Assembly: GCA_030426245.1 (NCBI GenBank) | Contig: JAUHYZ010000006.1 | Location: forward strand, 44,351 to 108,350 | Length of the DNA: 64,000 bases | Reading direction: 5' to 3' | Source of the DNA: Alphaproteobacteria bacterium | GTDB lineage: Bacteria; Pseudomonadota; Alphaproteobacteria; Sphingomonadales; Sphingomonadaceae | Shown here: in pieces, positions 39,871 to 51,434 of the stretch | How positions within the stretch are numbered: position 1 is the first letter of the stretch | Layout of the letters: each line of letters opens with the position of its first letter | Translations under genes and position numbers: made by a program | Notes under the pieces: model-generated | What the model was told of the DNA's origin: nothing | Databases searched by the model: none | Seen by the model: the letters and a program-made list of their open reading frames with translations, nothing else

Positions 39871-42800
39871 ATGATCCGCGCTGCACTCAACCACCTGACC
39901 CATTACCGCTATTCCCGCCCGATCACTTTGGGGCCACAAGTCATCCGCTTGCGCCCTGCGCCCCATACGCGCACGGCCGTTCCCAACTACGCCTTGAAGA
40001 TCCAGCCCGAAGGGCACTTCATCAACTGGCAGCAGGATCCGCACGGCAATTGGCAGGCGCGAGTGGTGTTTCCCGAGAAAGTCAGCGAATTCAGCATCGA
40101 GGTGGACCTGATCGCGGATATGACCGTGATCAACCCGTTCGACTTCTTCGTCGAGGAATATGCCGAAAATTATCCCTTCGCCTATGACGAAAAGCTGAAA
40201 AGCGATCTGGCGGCCTATTTCGACTGCGAAGAGCAGGGGCCGCTGTTCGAAGAACTGGTGGCCAGCCATCAGGGCTATAAAGGCCGTACGATCGATTTCC
40301 TGGTTGAGGTCAACCGCAAGCTCGAAGAGCGGATCGATTACGTCATCCGCATGGAAACCGGCACACAGTCGCCGGAACAGACGCTCGAGGTTGGCCGTGG
40401 ATCCTGCCGCGACAGCGCCTGGCTGCTGGTTCAGTTGCTGCGGCGGCTGGGCTTCGCGGCCCGTTTCGTTTCTGGATATTCGATCCAGCTCGTTGCCGAT
40501 GTGGAGCCGGTAGAGGGCCCCAAAGGCGTGACTGAGGACGTGGTCGATCTCCATGCCTGGGCAGAGGCCTATGTTCCCGGCGCTGGCTGGGTCGCGTTGG
40601 ATGCAACCTCCGGCATGTTCGCGGGCGAGGGCCACATTCCGCTTTGCGCCACGCCGCATTACCGGTCCGCATCGCCGATCGAAGGCATGGCGGAGCCGGC
40701 GGAGGTCGATTTCACTTTCGAGATGCGCGTCGACCGCGTGAAGGAAGCGGTCCGCATCACCAAGCCTTTCACGGACGAGCGCTGGCACGCACTGCTCGAC
40801 CTCGGCAAGAAGGTGGACGAGGATCTGAACGCGCAGGATGTGCGCCTGACCATGGGCGGAGAGCCGACCTTCGTTGCCGAGAATGCAGGCGAAGAACCCG
40901 AATGGAACGGCGAGGCCGTGGGGCCGACCAAGGCGGGATTTGCCGACCGACTGATCCGCAAGCTCGGCGAGGCCTTCGCCCCAGGTGCATTGCTGCACCA
41001 TGGGCAGGGCAAGTGGTATCCGGGCGAAAGTCTGCCGCGCTGGGGCTTCGCACTCTATTGGCGCAAGGACGGCAAGCCGCTTTGGGAAAATCCCACGCTG
41101 ATCGCCCTCGATCCCGAAGAGGATGACGAGCAGAAAGTCGATCCCGCGCAGGCCGAAGCTTTCCTGAATGCCGCCGCCAGCAATCTGGGGGTCGGCAGCG
41201 AGTTCGTGCACACCGTTTACGAGGATCCCGAAAAGTGGATCGAGCGTGAGGGCGAGTTGCCGGTCAACGTTTCCCCGCTCGATCCCAAGATCGAGGATCC
41301 CGAAGAACGTCAGCGTATCGTCAACACTTTCAGCCGCGGCCTGACCAAGCCGGTGGGCTATGTGCTGCCGATCCAGCGCTGGCAGGCGAAGCAGGAGAAG
41401 GAACCGCGGCGCTGGAAAAGCGAGCAGTGGCGCTTGCGGCGCGGTGCGTTGTTTGCCGTGCCGGGGGATAGCTCGCTCGGCTATCGTCTTCCGCTGGGTT
41501 CGCTGCCGCACGTCCCGAAGAGCGATTATCCCTATATCCACCCGCGGGTCGAAACCGATCCGCAGGCGCCGCTGGCCGATTTCCGCGAGCAGCGGCCTCA
41601 AGCGTCCGCGGAAGACCGCGAGAGTGCGGCACCTGCCGCGCAGATGCATCAGCGGGTCGAGCAGGCGGAAGGCAACCGTCAGGAAATTGTCGAACAGCAG
41701 ATCATCGAAGGGGCGGTTCGCACCGCCATCACGGTCGAGCCCAAAGGGACTTACCTTTCCGTTTTCGTGCCGCCGGTCGAGAGCATGGAGGACTTCCTGG
41801 AACTCGTCGCCGAGATCGAGGCAACGGCCAAGGCCATGAACCTGCCGGTCCGGATCGAAGGCTATCCCCCGCCACCGGATCCGCGGATCAACGTATTGAA
41901 GGTCACGCCCGATCCCGGCGTGATCGAAGTGAACATTCATCCGACCGCCTCTTTCGAGGAATTGGTCGATGTGACGACGCGGCTCTACGATACGGCGCGA
42001 GAATGCGGGCTGACCGCCGACAAGTTCATGGTCGATGGACGCTCGGTCGGCACGGGCGGCGGCAATCATCTCGTTCTTGGCGGGGAGAGTGTCACCGAAA
42101 GCGCCTTCATTCGTCGGCCCGACCTGCTGAAAAGCTTTGTGCTCTATTGGCAGCGCCACCCATCGCTGAGCTACCTCTTTTCGGGCCTGTTCATCGGACC
42201 GACCAGCCAGGCGCCGCGGATCGACGAAGCGCGGCATGACAGCCTTTACGAGCTGGAGGTCGCGCTGTCGCAAGTGCCACCGCCCGGCGTGCCGCCCAAA
42301 TTTCCATGGGTGGTGGACCTGCTGTTCCGCAACATGCTGGTCGATGTAACGGGCAATACGCACCGCACCGAAATCTGCATAGACAAGCTCTATTCGCCCG
42401 ACGGCCCAACAGGTCGCTTGGGGCTGGTAGAGTTCCGCGGGTTCGAGATGCCGCCGGACGCGAAGATGAGCGTGGCGGCGCAATTGCTGCTGCGCGCCAT
42501 GCTGGCATGGTTCTGGCGCGAGCCGCAGGATGGACCCCTGGTGCGTTGGGGCACCAGTCTGCATGACCGCTTCCTGTTGCCGCATTATTGCTGGTCGGAC
42601 TTTCTCGATGTGCTCGGAGATGTGCGGGAGGCGGGATACGATTTCGATCCCGACTGGTTCGAGGCGCAGCACCAGTTCCGCTTTCCCGTCCATGGAACGG
42701 TTCATGCCGGCGGGGTGGAGCTGGAGATCAGCCACGCGCTGGAGCCCTGGAACGTGTTGGGCGAAACCGGGGCGATCGGCGGCACTGTGCGCTATGTCGA

Positions 42801-43233
42801 TAGTTCAACCGAGCGTCTGCAGGTCAAGGCCAGCGGGTTGACCCCTGGCCGGCACGTCATCGGCTGCAATGGCCGCCGCGTCCCGATGCATTCGACCGGT
42901 AGGCAAGGGGAAGCCGTGGGCGGCGTGCGCTACAAGGCTTGGGCGCCGGCCAACTGCATGCACCCGCTGCTCGATGCGGATGCGCCGCTGACCTTCGACG
43001 TGTTCGATACGTGGAACGGCCGCTCCCTTGGCGGCTGCGTCTATCATGTGGCGCATCCGGGCGGCCGGTCTTATGACGATGTTCCGATCAACAGCTATGA
43101 GGCCGAGGCGCGGCGAAAGGCGCGGTTCCAGGAACATGGCCATACGCCTGGCAAGGCGCCCATTCCGCCGGCCGAAAACGGGGGGGATTTCCCGATGACG
43201 CTCGATCTGCGCAGACCCGTGGGGCTGGGATGA
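39871..43233 (+). CDS. Large transglutaminase-like protein with DUF2126 domain
   Basis: ORF 39802..43233, likely start [23 protein letters not shown] at 39871; [29 protein letters not shown] transglutaminase core; [24 protein letters not shown]. Confidence 0.9.
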   Translation: MIRAALNHLTHYRYSRPITLGPQVIRLRPAPHTRTAVPNYALKIQPEGHFINWQQDPHGNWQARVVFPEKVSEFSIEVDLIADMTVINPFDFFVEEYAENYPFAYDEKLKSDLAAYFDCEEQGPLFEELVASHQGYKGRTIDFLVEVNRKLEERIDYVIRMETGTQSPEQTLEVGRGSCRDSAWLLVQLLRRLGFAARFVSGYSIQLVADVEPVEGPKGVTEDVVDLHAWAEAYVPGAGWVALDATSGMFAGEGHIPLCATPHYRSASPIEGMAEPAEVDFTFEMRVDRVKEAVRITKPFTDERWHALLDLGKKVDEDLNAQDVRLTMGGEPTFVAENAGEEPEWNGEAVGPTKAGFADRLIRKLGEAFAPGALLHHGQGKWYPGESLPRWGFALYWRKDGKPLWENPTLIALDPEEDDEQKVDPAQAEAFLNAAASNLGVGSEFVHTVYEDPEKWIEREGELPVNVSPLDPKIEDPEERQRIVNTFSRGLTKPVGYVLPIQRWQAKQEKEPRRWKSEQWRLRRGALFAVPGDSSLGYRLPLGSLPHVPKSDYPYIHPRVETDPQAPLADFREQRPQASAEDRESAAPAAQMHQRVEQAEGNRQEIVEQQIIEGAVRTAITVEPKGTYLSVFVPPVESMEDFLELVAEIEATAKAMNLPVRIEGYPPPPDPRINVLKVTPDPGVIEVNIHPTASFEELVDVTTRLYDTARECGLTADKFMVDGRSVGTGGGNHLVLGGESVTESAFIRRPDLLKSFVLYWQRHPSLSYLFSGLFIGPTSQAPRIDEARHDSLYELEVALSQVPPPGVPPKFPWVVDLLFRNMLVDVTGNTHRTEICIDKLYSPDGPTGRLGLVEFRGFEMPPDAKMSVAAQLLLRAMLAWFWREPQDGPLVRWGTSLHDRFLLPHYCWSDFLDVLGDVREAGYDFDPDWFEAQHQFRFPVHGTVHAGGVELEISHALEPWNVLGETGAIGGTVRYVDSSTERLQVKASGLTPGRHVIGCNGRRVPMHSTGRQGEAVGGVRYKAWAPANCMHPLLDADAPLTFDVFDTWNGRSLGGCVYHVAHPGGRSYDDVPINSYEAEARRKARFQEHGHTPGKAPIPPAENGGDFPMTLDLRRPVGLG

Positions 43234-45746
43234 GCGACAGCGGGCTGTCTTCGGGCGATCCGGTGCAGAGTTCGGACCTGTTTGGCCCCGATCCCGGCAG
43301 CGATCCCCTGGCCTATTACATGACGTCCGAACCCGCGGCGGACATCTTCCTTGCCAGCAACCCCGAAGTCGCTTCGGCTTGGCGATCCTTCGCAGCCGGC
43401 CTGGCCGATCAGTGCCAATGCGATTTTTCCTCGCTCCAGCTCTATCTGGACCGGCATGTGGAAGATCTGGGCATGGCCTTTCGCCATACCGGGGACGAGC
43501 ATGAACGCCCCTGGCCGCTCAACCCCATGCCGATTGTCATAGGCGGCGAAGAATGGGCGGCAATCGAAGACGGGCTGGTCCAACGGGCCGAATTGCTCGA
43601 AGCCGTAATTGCCGATCTTTATGGGGCGCAGCGCCTGATACGGGACAAGCATCTGCCTGCCGCAGTTGTTTCGGGTAGTGCAAATTTTGCCCGCCGGGTT
43701 GTGGGCATGAAGCCTGCGGGCGGAAATTTCCTGCATGTCTGCGCGATCGATCTTGCCCGTGGTCCCAATGGGGAATGGCGCGTGCTGGGCGACCGCGTAC
43801 GCTTGCCGATCGGTATCGGCTATGCGCTGGAAAACAGGTTGGCACTTGGGCGCGCAACGGGCGGCTTGCTCGCTTCCATAGGGACCCGGCGGCAGGCGGG
43901 CTTCTTCGAAGCGTTGCGTCAAGGGATTGCCGCGAGTTGCGCGCGCGCAGAACCGCGCATGGCGCTGCTCACGCCGGGCCGGTTCAACCAGTCTTATCCG
44001 GAACAGGCCCATCTTGCCCGCCATCTCGGCATCTCGCTGGTGGAGGGACGCGACCTGACTGTGCGGGAAGGCAAGCTGTTCGTCCGTACAATCGCGGGTC
44101 TCAAGCGCATCGACGCGCTGTGGCGGTGGATCGGTTCGCGCGACATTGACCCGCTCAACTTCGATTCCCGTTCGCAGATCGGCGTACCCAATCTCGTCGA
44201 TGCCGCCGCCCAGGGGCTGGTCATAGCGAACTGGCCTGGTTCGGGCGTGGTCGAAAGCCGGGCGATGTCCGCTTTCCTGCCGCGCCTGGCAGAAGAAATT
44301 CTGGGCGAGCCGCTCAAATTGCCGAATGCCGCTACGTGGTGGTGCGGCGGCGAGGGTGAGCGTGCCTATGTCCTGGACAATCTCGATAGTCTGGTCGTCA
44401 GTTCGGCCTTCCGCAGGCCCGTAGCGGGCTTGCCGGACGGCCATACGCGGCTGGGAAGCAGCCTCTCGTCTCAAGAGCGGGAGGAGTTGCGGGACGGCAT
44501 GGCCAGGCGCCCGATGGACTACACGGCGCAGGAAGTCGTCAGCCTCTCGACCACCCCGGCGCTCGCCGATGGCAGGTTCGAGCCGCGCGGATTCACGGTC
44601 AGGGCTTTCCTCGCAAGGGACGAAGCCGGGAACTGGAAGACCTTGCAGGGCGGGTTTGCGCGCGTTTCCCAGACCGGAGACCTACGTACATCTCTGATGG
44701 GGTTGGGCGATATATCCACCGACCTGTGCATCGTCGATCCCGCCGCGCAGCAAGTCGCCGTGCCGCCGCCAAGGCTGGAAGCTCCGCAGGTTCGCCGTGA
44801 TCAGGGCCTGCTGCCCAGCCAGGCGGCCGACAATCTATTCTGGCTGGGCCGGTATGGCGAGCGGGCGCATCAGACCGTCCGGATAGAGCGGACACTGCTG
44901 GAGCAGGTCGCGATTACGGGCGAAGGAATGGGCGCGGTTACTGCGGTCACACGTCTTGCCAATCTGCTGCGTTCGCTAGGCGCCGCCCCGAAGGAAAGCA
45001 CTCGCTGGCAGCCCTCTCGCCTTGCCGGAGCGGCACTGAGCGACAGGAAGCTGTCGGGCTCGGTCCGCAGGATTTCGGAGCATACTGCGGCGATTGCATT
45101 GCTGCTTCGCGATCGCCTTACGCGGGACAGCTGGAGGGCAATACAGGGCACGATCCCGCGCTACACACCTGGCGATCTGGAAAGCATGTCTGGCGCGTGT
45201 GACAGGCTGGTGGAGCGTTTCGCGGCGCTTTCGCGCCTGATGGCCGATGGGCTAAGCCGCGGACCGGCATGGTCGTTTCTGGAGATGGGGACCTGTCTCG
45301 AACGCGCTTCGATGATCTTGCAGGCGGCGGGGGCCATGGTGCCCGGGAGCGCCAGTGCAGAGGATCTTTCGGCATTGCTAGACCTGGTGGACGGACAGTC
45401 GCTCTACCGCAGCCGGTATGTATCCATGCCCTATATCGCGCCCGTATTCGACATGGTGCTGCTGGACCCCGCCCAGCCGCGCGGCTTCGCGTTCCAGATC
45501 GGCCAGATAGAGCAGCATCTTGGCACTCTGCCGTCGCTGCGGGACGATGGCTTGCCCGAAGATCCAATCAGACGCGCGCGGCAGCTGCGCGCGCGGATCG
45601 AAGCCCTGGATGCCGAAGATCTCGACAGCGATACGATTGGATCACTGGGGCTCGATCTTGCTGGGCTCTCAAATGCAATCAGCCGCCGCTATTTCCTGCA
45701 GGATGAAGGCCCAGTCTCCCAAGCCAAGGCCAGGTTGCTGGGATGA
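43230..45746 (+). CDS. Circularly permuted ATP-grasp type 2 / alpha-E domain fusion protein
   Basis: 838 aa; [43 protein letters not shown]-terminal alpha-[23 protein letters not shown]. Confidence 0.9.
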   Translation: MSDSGLSSGDPVQSSDLFGPDPGSDPLAYYMTSEPAADIFLASNPEVASAWRSFAAGLADQCQCDFSSLQLYLDRHVEDLGMAFRHTGDEHERPWPLNPMPIVIGGEEWAAIEDGLVQRAELLEAVIADLYGAQRLIRDKHLPAAVVSGSANFARRVVGMKPAGGNFLHVCAIDLARGPNGEWRVLGDRVRLPIGIGYALENRLALGRATGGLLASIGTRRQAGFFEALRQGIAASCARAEPRMALLTPGRFNQSYPEQAHLARHLGISLVEGRDLTVREGKLFVRTIAGLKRIDALWRWIGSRDIDPLNFDSRSQIGVPNLVDAAAQGLVIANWPGSGVVESRAMSAFLPRLAEEILGEPLKLPNAATWWCGGEGERAYVLDNLDSLVVSSAFRRPVAGLPDGHTRLGSSLSSQEREELRDGMARRPMDYTAQEVVSLSTTPALADGRFEPRGFTVRAFLARDEAGNWKTLQGGFARVSQTGDLRTSLMGLGDISTDLCIVDPAAQQVAVPPPRLEAPQVRRDQGLLPSQAADNLFWLGRYGERAHQTVRIERTLLEQVAITGEGMGAVTAVTRLANLLRSLGAAPKESTRWQPSRLAGAALSDRKLSGSVRRISEHTAAIALLLRDRLTRDSWRAIQGTIPRYTPGDLESMSGACDRLVERFAALSRLMADGLSRGPAWSFLEMGTCLERASMILQAAGAMVPGSASAEDLSALLDLVDGQSLYRSRYVSMPYIAPVFDMVLLDPAQPRGFAFQIGQIEQHLGTLPSLRDDGLPEDPIRRARQLRARIEALDAEDLDSDTIGSLGLDLAGLSNAISRRYFLQDEGPVSQAKARLLG

Positions 45747-46615
45747 TCTACAACATTCGCCACGCAACCAAGGTGAAATACGCATCGCCCATTGCGCATG
45801 CGCTGTTCAATCTGCGGCTGATCCCCTGGAACTGGGCAGGGCAGACTTTCCGGAATTTCAGGCTCACGATTACTCCGCAGCCGAGCGAACGTGAAGATCA
45901 TGATGGGCCCTATTGCGTGAACACGACGCGCATTGCCTTCCGCGAAACGCTGAGCGAGTTCGACTTCCTGAGCGAGTTCGAGGTAGAGGTCGACGCGCCG
46001 GCCGATCCGGGAGACGGGCCCAGCGTGCAGTTGGTTCGAGACGACGCGCTGGAGATGCTCGACATTTCGGTGCTCTCTCCCGCGCCCTATCTGTTCGCTT
46101 CACGCATCGCCCAAAGCGACGACGAGATCCGCCGGTGGGCTTCGGGCCATTTCCTGCCCGATATACCGATCGTGAAGTCCGCGCGCGCCTTGATGAAGGC
46201 CGTGCATGACGAGTTCACATACAAACCCGGCTCCACGACAAGCGCAACGTCCCCTTCAGAAGCGTTCGGCCTGCGCAAAGGCGTGTGCCAGGATTTCGCG
46301 CATGTGATGATCATCGCGCTGCGCAGCCACGGGATTCCCGCCGCCTATGCTAGCGGATATCTGCGTACCAATCCGCCTCCGGGCAGGCCGCGGCTGGTGG
46401 GCGCCGATGCCATGCATGCATGGGTCAATGTCTGGTGCGGGAAGGATCTGGGCTGGGTGGGCTTCGACCCGACGAATGATTGCCTCGCGCGGTTCGATCA
46501 CATCCAGATCGGCATGGGCCGGGATTATGCCGATGTCGCGCCTATCGACGGGACGTTTGTCGGCACAGCGCCGCAACAAATGAAAACCGCTGTCGACGTG
46601 ATCGAAGGTAGCTGA
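45743..46615 (+). CDS. Transglutaminase-like family protein
   Basis: FGLRKGVCQDFAHVMIIALRSHGIPAAYASGYL; AMHAWVNVWCGKDLGWVGFDPTND; overlaps upstream stop. Confidence 0.92.
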   Translation: MIYNIRHATKVKYASPIAHALFNLRLIPWNWAGQTFRNFRLTITPQPSEREDHDGPYCVNTTRIAFRETLSEFDFLSEFEVEVDAPADPGDGPSVQLVRDDALEMLDISVLSPAPYLFASRIAQSDDEIRRWASGHFLPDIPIVKSARALMKAVHDEFTYKPGSTTSATSPSEAFGLRKGVCQDFAHVMIIALRSHGIPAAYASGYLRTNPPPGRPRLVGADAMHAWVNVWCGKDLGWVGFDPTNDCLARFDHIQIGMGRDYADVAPIDGTFVGTAPQQMKTAVDVIEGS

Positions 46616-46648
46616 ACATATTTGGCCCGAACCGGCGGGATCTGGGCG

Positions 46649-47050
46649 TCAGCTGTATGGCTCGCAGAGATTGTCGATTTTCCGGGAATTGAGATAGCCG
46701 CGCAAGGACGGCGTGGCCTGCGACCAGTCCGCGGCTTCGTCCGCGCGGACCGCGCAGAATGCGCGCCAGGCAATCGGATTGTCGATCAATTCCTCGATCA
46801 CCGGCAACCCGGCAATGGTTACCCTGCTGCCCTCATAGTTGCCCGTCACGAGGCCGGCGAATTCGCGCTCCGGGCCTTCGATGGAGATGGTACCTTCTTG
46901 CTGATCCACGGTGACGATGGTCGGCGCCTCGACTGCGAAGGCAAGCCAGATGCCAACGCAGATTGTCGCGATGAGCAAGGCGACACTGCCCAGAATTGCC
47001 CATCTGCTCCGGAAGCGATCAAGACCGCCGACAATGGTGTCTTCCTTCAT
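46649..47050 (-). CDS. Hypothetical single-TM protein
   Basis: 133 aa with one TM segment WAILGSVALLIATICVGIWLAFAV; no competing better ORF on the opposite strand. Confidence 0.5.
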   Translation of the reverse strand: MKEDTIVGGLDRFRSRWAILGSVALLIATICVGIWLAFAVEAPTIVTVDQQEGTISIEGPEREFAGLVTGNYEGSRVTIAGLPVIEELIDNPIAWRAFCAVRADEAADWSQATPSLRGYLNSRKIDNLCEPYS

Positions 47051-47174
47051 GAAGCTCGCTTCACCCGTTACGGTCGATTGCTTGGATTAATCCTGCTCAC
47101 ACCTTGGCGTCAATGCGGCGCGCTTGCCGTGAGGCAAGGCGCCTGAGGATCCCACACTACGGCTGCCTCTGCGT

Positions 47175-48227
47175 TCAAGCGAGTTCTTGGCGGACAATGC
47201 GCGTGCCTTCTACCATCGCCTTCAATTTGGCGCTCGCGATGTCGCGGGGGAGGTATTTGAGCCCGCAATCGGGCGCAATCACAAGTTTTTCAGCCGGGGT
47301 ATGTTCCAAGGCCCGGCGTATACGCGCGGCCACAAGCTCCGGCGCGTCGATGGCATGCGTCGACAGATCCAGCACCCCCAGAATGATTGTCTTTTCCGGC
47401 AAGGTCTCGAGGATCGAACAGTCAAGATCAGACTGTGCGGTTTCGATCGAGATCTGATCGATCGCGCTGTCTGCAAGTTCGGGCAGGAAGCTGTACCCTT
47501 CTGGGCGCTCATGGATCAGCGCCGCATATCCGAAACAGATATGTATCGCTGTCGTCCCCGGTACGCCATCCAGCGCCCTTGTCAGCGCCTTGAGGCCGTA
47601 TTCGCGGGCCTTGTCCGCTCTTGCCTGCATATAGGGCTCATCGAGCTGGACGATGTCGGCGCCGGCCGCGAAGAGATCCTTGATTTCCTCGTTCACGGCT
47701 GCGGCATATCCTAGTGCCAGCGCTTCGGGGTCGCCGTAATGATCGTCCTGCGCTTGCTGGGCCATGGTAAAGGGACCGGGGACTGTGATCTTGATCACGC
47801 GGTCGGTATGTGCCCGCATGAATTCGACATCGCGGACCTGGACGGGATGCTTGCGGGAAATCGGCCCGACCACGCGTGGGACCGGCACAGGCTCTCCACT
47901 GCGGTCCAGAGCGGTACCGTGATTGTCGACATCGACCCCTTCCAGCGCGGTGGCGAAGCGGTTGGAATAGCTTTCGCGCCGCATTTCGCCGTCGGTCACA
48001 ATATCGATACCTGCGGCTTCCTGCTCCGCCAGCGCGATGATGGTCGCATCGTCCCAAGCCTGCTCCAGCCATTCGGGGGCGACACGCCAGAGCTCTTTCG
48101 CGCGAGTTCGCGGCGGGAAGCGCGAGGCAAGCTTTTCCCGGTCTATCAGCCAATCGGGCTGGGAATGCGAACCGACCAGCGAGGTCGGCAGCTTGGGCAA
48201 CTGTGTCATTGGTAAGGCCATCTCCAT
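47175..48227 (-). CDS. MetE-like (cobalamin-independent methionine synthase C-terminal domain) Zn-dependent alkyltransferase homologue
   Basis: LPTSLVGSHSQPDWLID; Zn-ligand pattern HIC (AIHICFGYA), E (ISIETAQSD), C (IAPDCGLKYLP). Confidence 0.85.
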   Translation of the reverse strand: MEMALPMTQLPKLPTSLVGSHSQPDWLIDREKLASRFPPRTRAKELWRVAPEWLEQAWDDATIIALAEQEAAGIDIVTDGEMRRESYSNRFATALEGVDVDNHGTALDRSGEPVPVPRVVGPISRKHPVQVRDVEFMRAHTDRVIKITVPGPFTMAQQAQDDHYGDPEALALGYAAAVNEEIKDLFAAGADIVQLDEPYMQARADKAREYGLKALTRALDGVPGTTAIHICFGYAALIHERPEGYSFLPELADSAIDQISIETAQSDLDCSILETLPEKTIILGVLDLSTHAIDAPELVAARIRRALEHTPAEKLVIAPDCGLKYLPRDIASAKLKAMVEGTRIVRQELA

Positions 48228-48363
48228 TCAAATACCCAGCCGTAATTGTCCAAAGGGTGCAGCCGGGCTTTTCTGATACCGGTATCACACTGTTGCGCTG
48301 CCTTGGAAGCGGAAGATCGTCAATCGTAGCGCCCCTTGCCATCGCACGGACCAGATGGCAGGA

Positions 48364-48376
48364 ATTGTTATACGAT
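48364..48376 (+). promoter_or_regulatory. Recurrent motif ATTGTTATACGAT
   Basis: Close match to the 13-mer also found at 54800, 57865, 62653 and 63524; just upstream of the 48390 CDS. Confidence 0.4.
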
Positions 48377-48389
48377 TCAGGAGGGTGAG

Positions 48390-48953
48390 TTGGATAGGCG
48401 AAAGATTTCGAGACGCAGTCTGGCGGCCGGAATGGCCACGCTTGGGGGCGCATTGATCGGCACGACGGCCGCTGTGGCGGCGTCCGCTTCAGGCTCGACG
48501 CGCAAGGGTTCCTCTGCAGGTGCTTCCAAGCTGCCGGCAGAAGATCGGCTGGATCTCATCGAGTTGATGTCGATCTATGCATGGGCCTATGACACGGAAG
48601 ATGCCGCACTGCTGGCTTCGACTTTCACGCCCGATGGCAAGCTTGTCGTCTTTGGAAATGTCCTTGTGGAAGGTCGGGAAGGTTTCTCAGCTTTCATCGA
48701 TCAGGCGAAGGAGATGAAGGGAGAGCATGGCTGGCAGCATTTGGCGGATCACCACGTGTTCCGCGACTATGACGGCCAGAGCTGCAACATCTATTCCTAC
48801 TACACGATGGCCGAGTCCGATCTGCAGGGTGGCAATGTGAACATGCGGGCTATGGGGTATTATGCCAGCCACTGCGTAAGGGATGGCACCGGTTGGCTGT
48901 TTACCGAACGTTCGGTTGTGCGCTGGAACGGCGAATTGCCGTTCAAGGCGTAG
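48390..48953 (+). CDS. Tat-exported SnoaL/NTF2-like protein
   Basis: TTG start after RBS caggaggg; SRRSLAAGMATLGGALIGTTAAVAAS Tat-like signal; LIELMSIYAWAYDTEDAALLASTFTPDGKLVVFG typical of SnoaL_4. Confidence 0.78.
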   Translation: MDRRKISRRSLAAGMATLGGALIGTTAAVAASASGSTRKGSSAGASKLPAEDRLDLIELMSIYAWAYDTEDAALLASTFTPDGKLVVFGNVLVEGREGFSAFIDQAKEMKGEHGWQHLADHHVFRDYDGQSCNIYSYYTMAESDLQGGNVNMRAMGYYASHCVRDGTGWLFTERSVVRWNGELPFKA

Positions 48954-49007
48954 CTTTTATTGTATTGCAGTAACGGGATTTGGCGGCGTGCATTGCGCCG
49001 CTATTTG

Positions 49008-49502
49008 CTATCCTGCCCGCTCTTCGTCAGTTTCCGCCGGGGCATGCGCCTGGATCACTTCCCAATGCTCGACAATCAGGCCGTCCTGCACGCGAAAGAT
49101 GTCCACCTCGCTATGGGGCGGCTGACCTTCTGTGGAAAAGACCAGTTGCTGAACAACGGCTAGGTCCTTGTTCGCCACAGTGTTCAATATCTTGCGCTGC
49201 TGAGCAGGCGACCCCCAGCCGCGTTCCTGCAGGCGCGCGGCGCGGCCTGCAGCGCCAGGCAGGAGCCCGTGCTCGACCAGCTCATCGCTGAAATATTGCT
49301 CGGCGGCTTCGTCCGGTTTGCCTTCCTCGATAGCCAGCTTGATGAAGCGGCCTGCAACTGCCGCAGCGCTCTTGTCCATCGCCGCTGCACTTTCGTAATG
49401 CGCGCGGCTGCGCGGTCCGTAATCGGTCGTAGTCCACAAAGTGAAGAGAATGGGCGCGGCAATTCCAAGCACGATAGCGATGACATGCGTTGCTGGGCGC
49501 AT
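49008..49502 (-). CDS. Membrane-anchored SnoaL/NTF2-like protein
   Basis: N-terminal TM HVIAIVLGIAAPILFTLWTT; VDIFRVQDGLIVEHWEVIQ (SnoaL-like polyketide cyclase signature). Confidence 0.78.
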   Translation of the reverse strand: MRPATHVIAIVLGIAAPILFTLWTTTDYGPRSRAHYESAAAMDKSAAAVAGRFIKLAIEEGKPDEAAEQYFSDELVEHGLLPGAAGRAARLQERGWGSPAQQRKILNTVANKDLAVVQQLVFSTEGQPPHSEVDIFRVQDGLIVEHWEVIQAHAPAETDEERAG

Positions 49503-49505
49503 CGT

Positions 49506-49997
49506 TCAATGCTCCCATTCCGAATTGCCGAAGAGGCGTTTCACGCCCTTTAGCGACGGATCGCCCTGATTGCAGACCAGCATGGGCAGAAAGCGGTCCA
49601 GATGCGAGATCGCCATCAGACACAGCATGATGATGATCGCCACTGCGGTACCCGTGCCGAACCAGTCACCGTTGGTCGCATGATCGAAGAATGCGATACC
49701 GACACCGACCGGGAAGGCCAGCACGATGGCCAGCGGAACGAAGCGATTGGCGAGTAGCAGGGCGCCGCTTACCACTTCCATTCCCTTGACCAGATCGAAC
49801 ATGCCGCTTTCGATCATCGCGCCGATGAGGCCGGCACCTGCGGGCGATGAGCCGGGAGGCTGGGGGAAGAAGCTGAACCAATTGTTCAGCCCGTGGACTA
49901 AGAACCAGCCGCCAAAGAAGAACTGCACGCAGTAGACGACTATCTTGAATGTGGTTCCACTCTCCTTGGTGGCCGAGTTTGCAGCTTGGCTCGCCAT
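49506..49997 (-). CDS. DoxX-like membrane protein
   Basis: 163 aa from MASQAANSATKESG; HGLNNWFSFFPQPPG and GALLLANRFVPLAIVLAFPV shared with three other DoxX-like proteins in the window. Confidence 0.75.
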   Translation of the reverse strand: MASQAANSATKESGTTFKIVVYCVQFFFGGWFLVHGLNNWFSFFPQPPGSSPAGAGLIGAMIESGMFDLVKGMEVVSGALLLANRFVPLAIVLAFPVGVGIAFFDHATNGDWFGTGTAVAIIIMLCLMAISHLDRFLPMLVCNQGDPSLKGVKRLFGNSEWEH

Positions 49998-50041
49998 TTT
50001 CCCCTCCCGATTATCCGTCCCGTAAGTCGATGGAAGCCCTG

Positions 50042-51358
50042 TCATTCTGCCGGTGCTGCCGCGCCGTGCCGCTTGCCCGGCATTGCCAGCATTGCAATTG
50101 TGACGAATGCCATAAGGATCGCCAGGAAAAGGAAGAAGGCGCTGACCCCTGCCAGTGCGACGAGATGGACGCCGCCCACTGCAGCCAATACGCCGCCGAT
50201 ACGTCCGATTGCGTCCGATGTGCCCACGCCGCTGGCACGCAGGTTTGGTGGATATATCTCCGCCACAAGCGTGTAGAGCGCCGTAACGATCGCAGCCGAG
50301 CCAATTCCGCCGAAGGCAAGAATGCTGAGCAGCACCGGTTCGCTCAGACGGCTGCCTGCAGATGTGTAGGCCAGTACCGCAGAAACGATCACCGTGATTG
50401 CGGCGCCTAGCGGGGCGACGCGGTGTAGACCGAACCGTCCGAGCAGCCAGCCTGCTAGCGGCGTCCCGACGATCGAGGCGATGGTCCACGCTGTGAGTGC
50501 GCCGCTGGCGAAGGACAGCGGATAGCCGAGCCGCGATAGGGCGACCGGGACCCAATTGAGCACGGCATTGCCGAATATGTAAGTGGCGAAGAACAGCCCC
50601 CAGATGCCAAGTGTCGCACCGGGATTGGCATGCAGCAATTGGACGAAACGCTTGTGAAAAGGCTCTTCCTCGCCGGCGGCAGCGGGCGCTTCGCGTGGCT
50701 CGTGGCTAATCCCAAGCCGTTCTGTAATACGCTTCAATTCGGCGCTTCGAGCTGGAATTTTAACAAGAAAATTAGGTGATTCCGGGACGAATATCACAAA
50801 GCAGATAAATACCGGAATGCTCAGAAGGGCGAACAGCCGGAACAATGCCTGCCACCCGAACTCAGGCAAGATTGCGGCGGATGCCAGGGCGGCGATGCTG
50901 AGCCCGGTGGGCAGCGACGCGACGGAGAAGCTGATTGCCAATGCGCGTCGCTCGAACGGAACGAGCTCGGTCAACAATGCCATGGATGCTGCAAAGAAGC
51001 AGCCCATGGCAACGCCTGCCAAAAGGACCGGGACGAAAAGTTGAAGGGGGGTCGAGGCAAATGTCGCCAAGGCTTCGAACAGACCCAACATCAGGAGCGA
51101 TGCCCCGATAAGGAAGCGCCTGCCGAAATTGTCGGCAATGACGCCGCCCGAGACCGCCCCCAAACCGGAACCAATCAGGACTGCCGCGATAGGCAATGCC
51201 ATGGCCGTATCTGGCAGGCCCCAATCTGCGATGATTGCCGGGGCGGAGACCGGCAACAGTTGGATGAAGGTCCCGCTCAGGACGAAGATTGCCATCAGAG
51301 AGGCAATTGTGGCGAATGGAGTGGGCCTGGTGCGCATCAGGCCGGTTTCCTTGCTCAT
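50042..51358 (-). CDS. MFS transporter
   Basis: ORF 50042..51490, likely start MSKETGLMRTRP at 51358; SGGVIADNFGRRFLIG, FVPESPNFLVK. Confidence 0.9.
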   Translation of the reverse strand: MSKETGLMRTRPTPFATIASLMAIFVLSGTFIQLLPVSAPAIIADWGLPDTAMALPIAAVLIGSGLGAVSGGVIADNFGRRFLIGASLLMLGLFEALATFASTPLQLFVPVLLAGVAMGCFFAASMALLTELVPFERRALAISFSVASLPTGLSIAALASAAILPEFGWQALFRLFALLSIPVFICFVIFVPESPNFLVKIPARSAELKRITERLGISHEPREAPAAAGEEEPFHKRFVQLLHANPGATLGIWGLFFATYIFGNAVLNWVPVALSRLGYPLSFASGALTAWTIASIVGTPLAGWLLGRFGLHRVAPLGAAITVIVSAVLAYTSAGSRLSEPVLLSILAFGGIGSAAIVTALYTLVAEIYPPNLRASGVGTSDAIGRIGGVLAAVGGVHLVALAGVSAFFLFLAILMAFVTIAMLAMPGKRHGAAAPAE

Positions 51359-51434
51359 TCTACTTGCCTCCCAAAAAGCGATGGAGTGGCCCGAAATCCT
51401 TCGCGCCACTCCCCGCGCATTCGCCGGATCGGCG

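Noticed and set aside
39865-42735. 956-aa minus-strand ORF opposite the DUF2126/transglutaminase gene
   Set aside because: Shadow ORF of high-GC coding sequence; the + strand frame has clear transglutaminase motifs, and the antisense product shows no recognisable domain.
43095-44474. 459-aa minus-strand ORF opposite the ATP-grasp gene
   Set aside because: Shadow ORF over a strongly supported conserved coding sequence.
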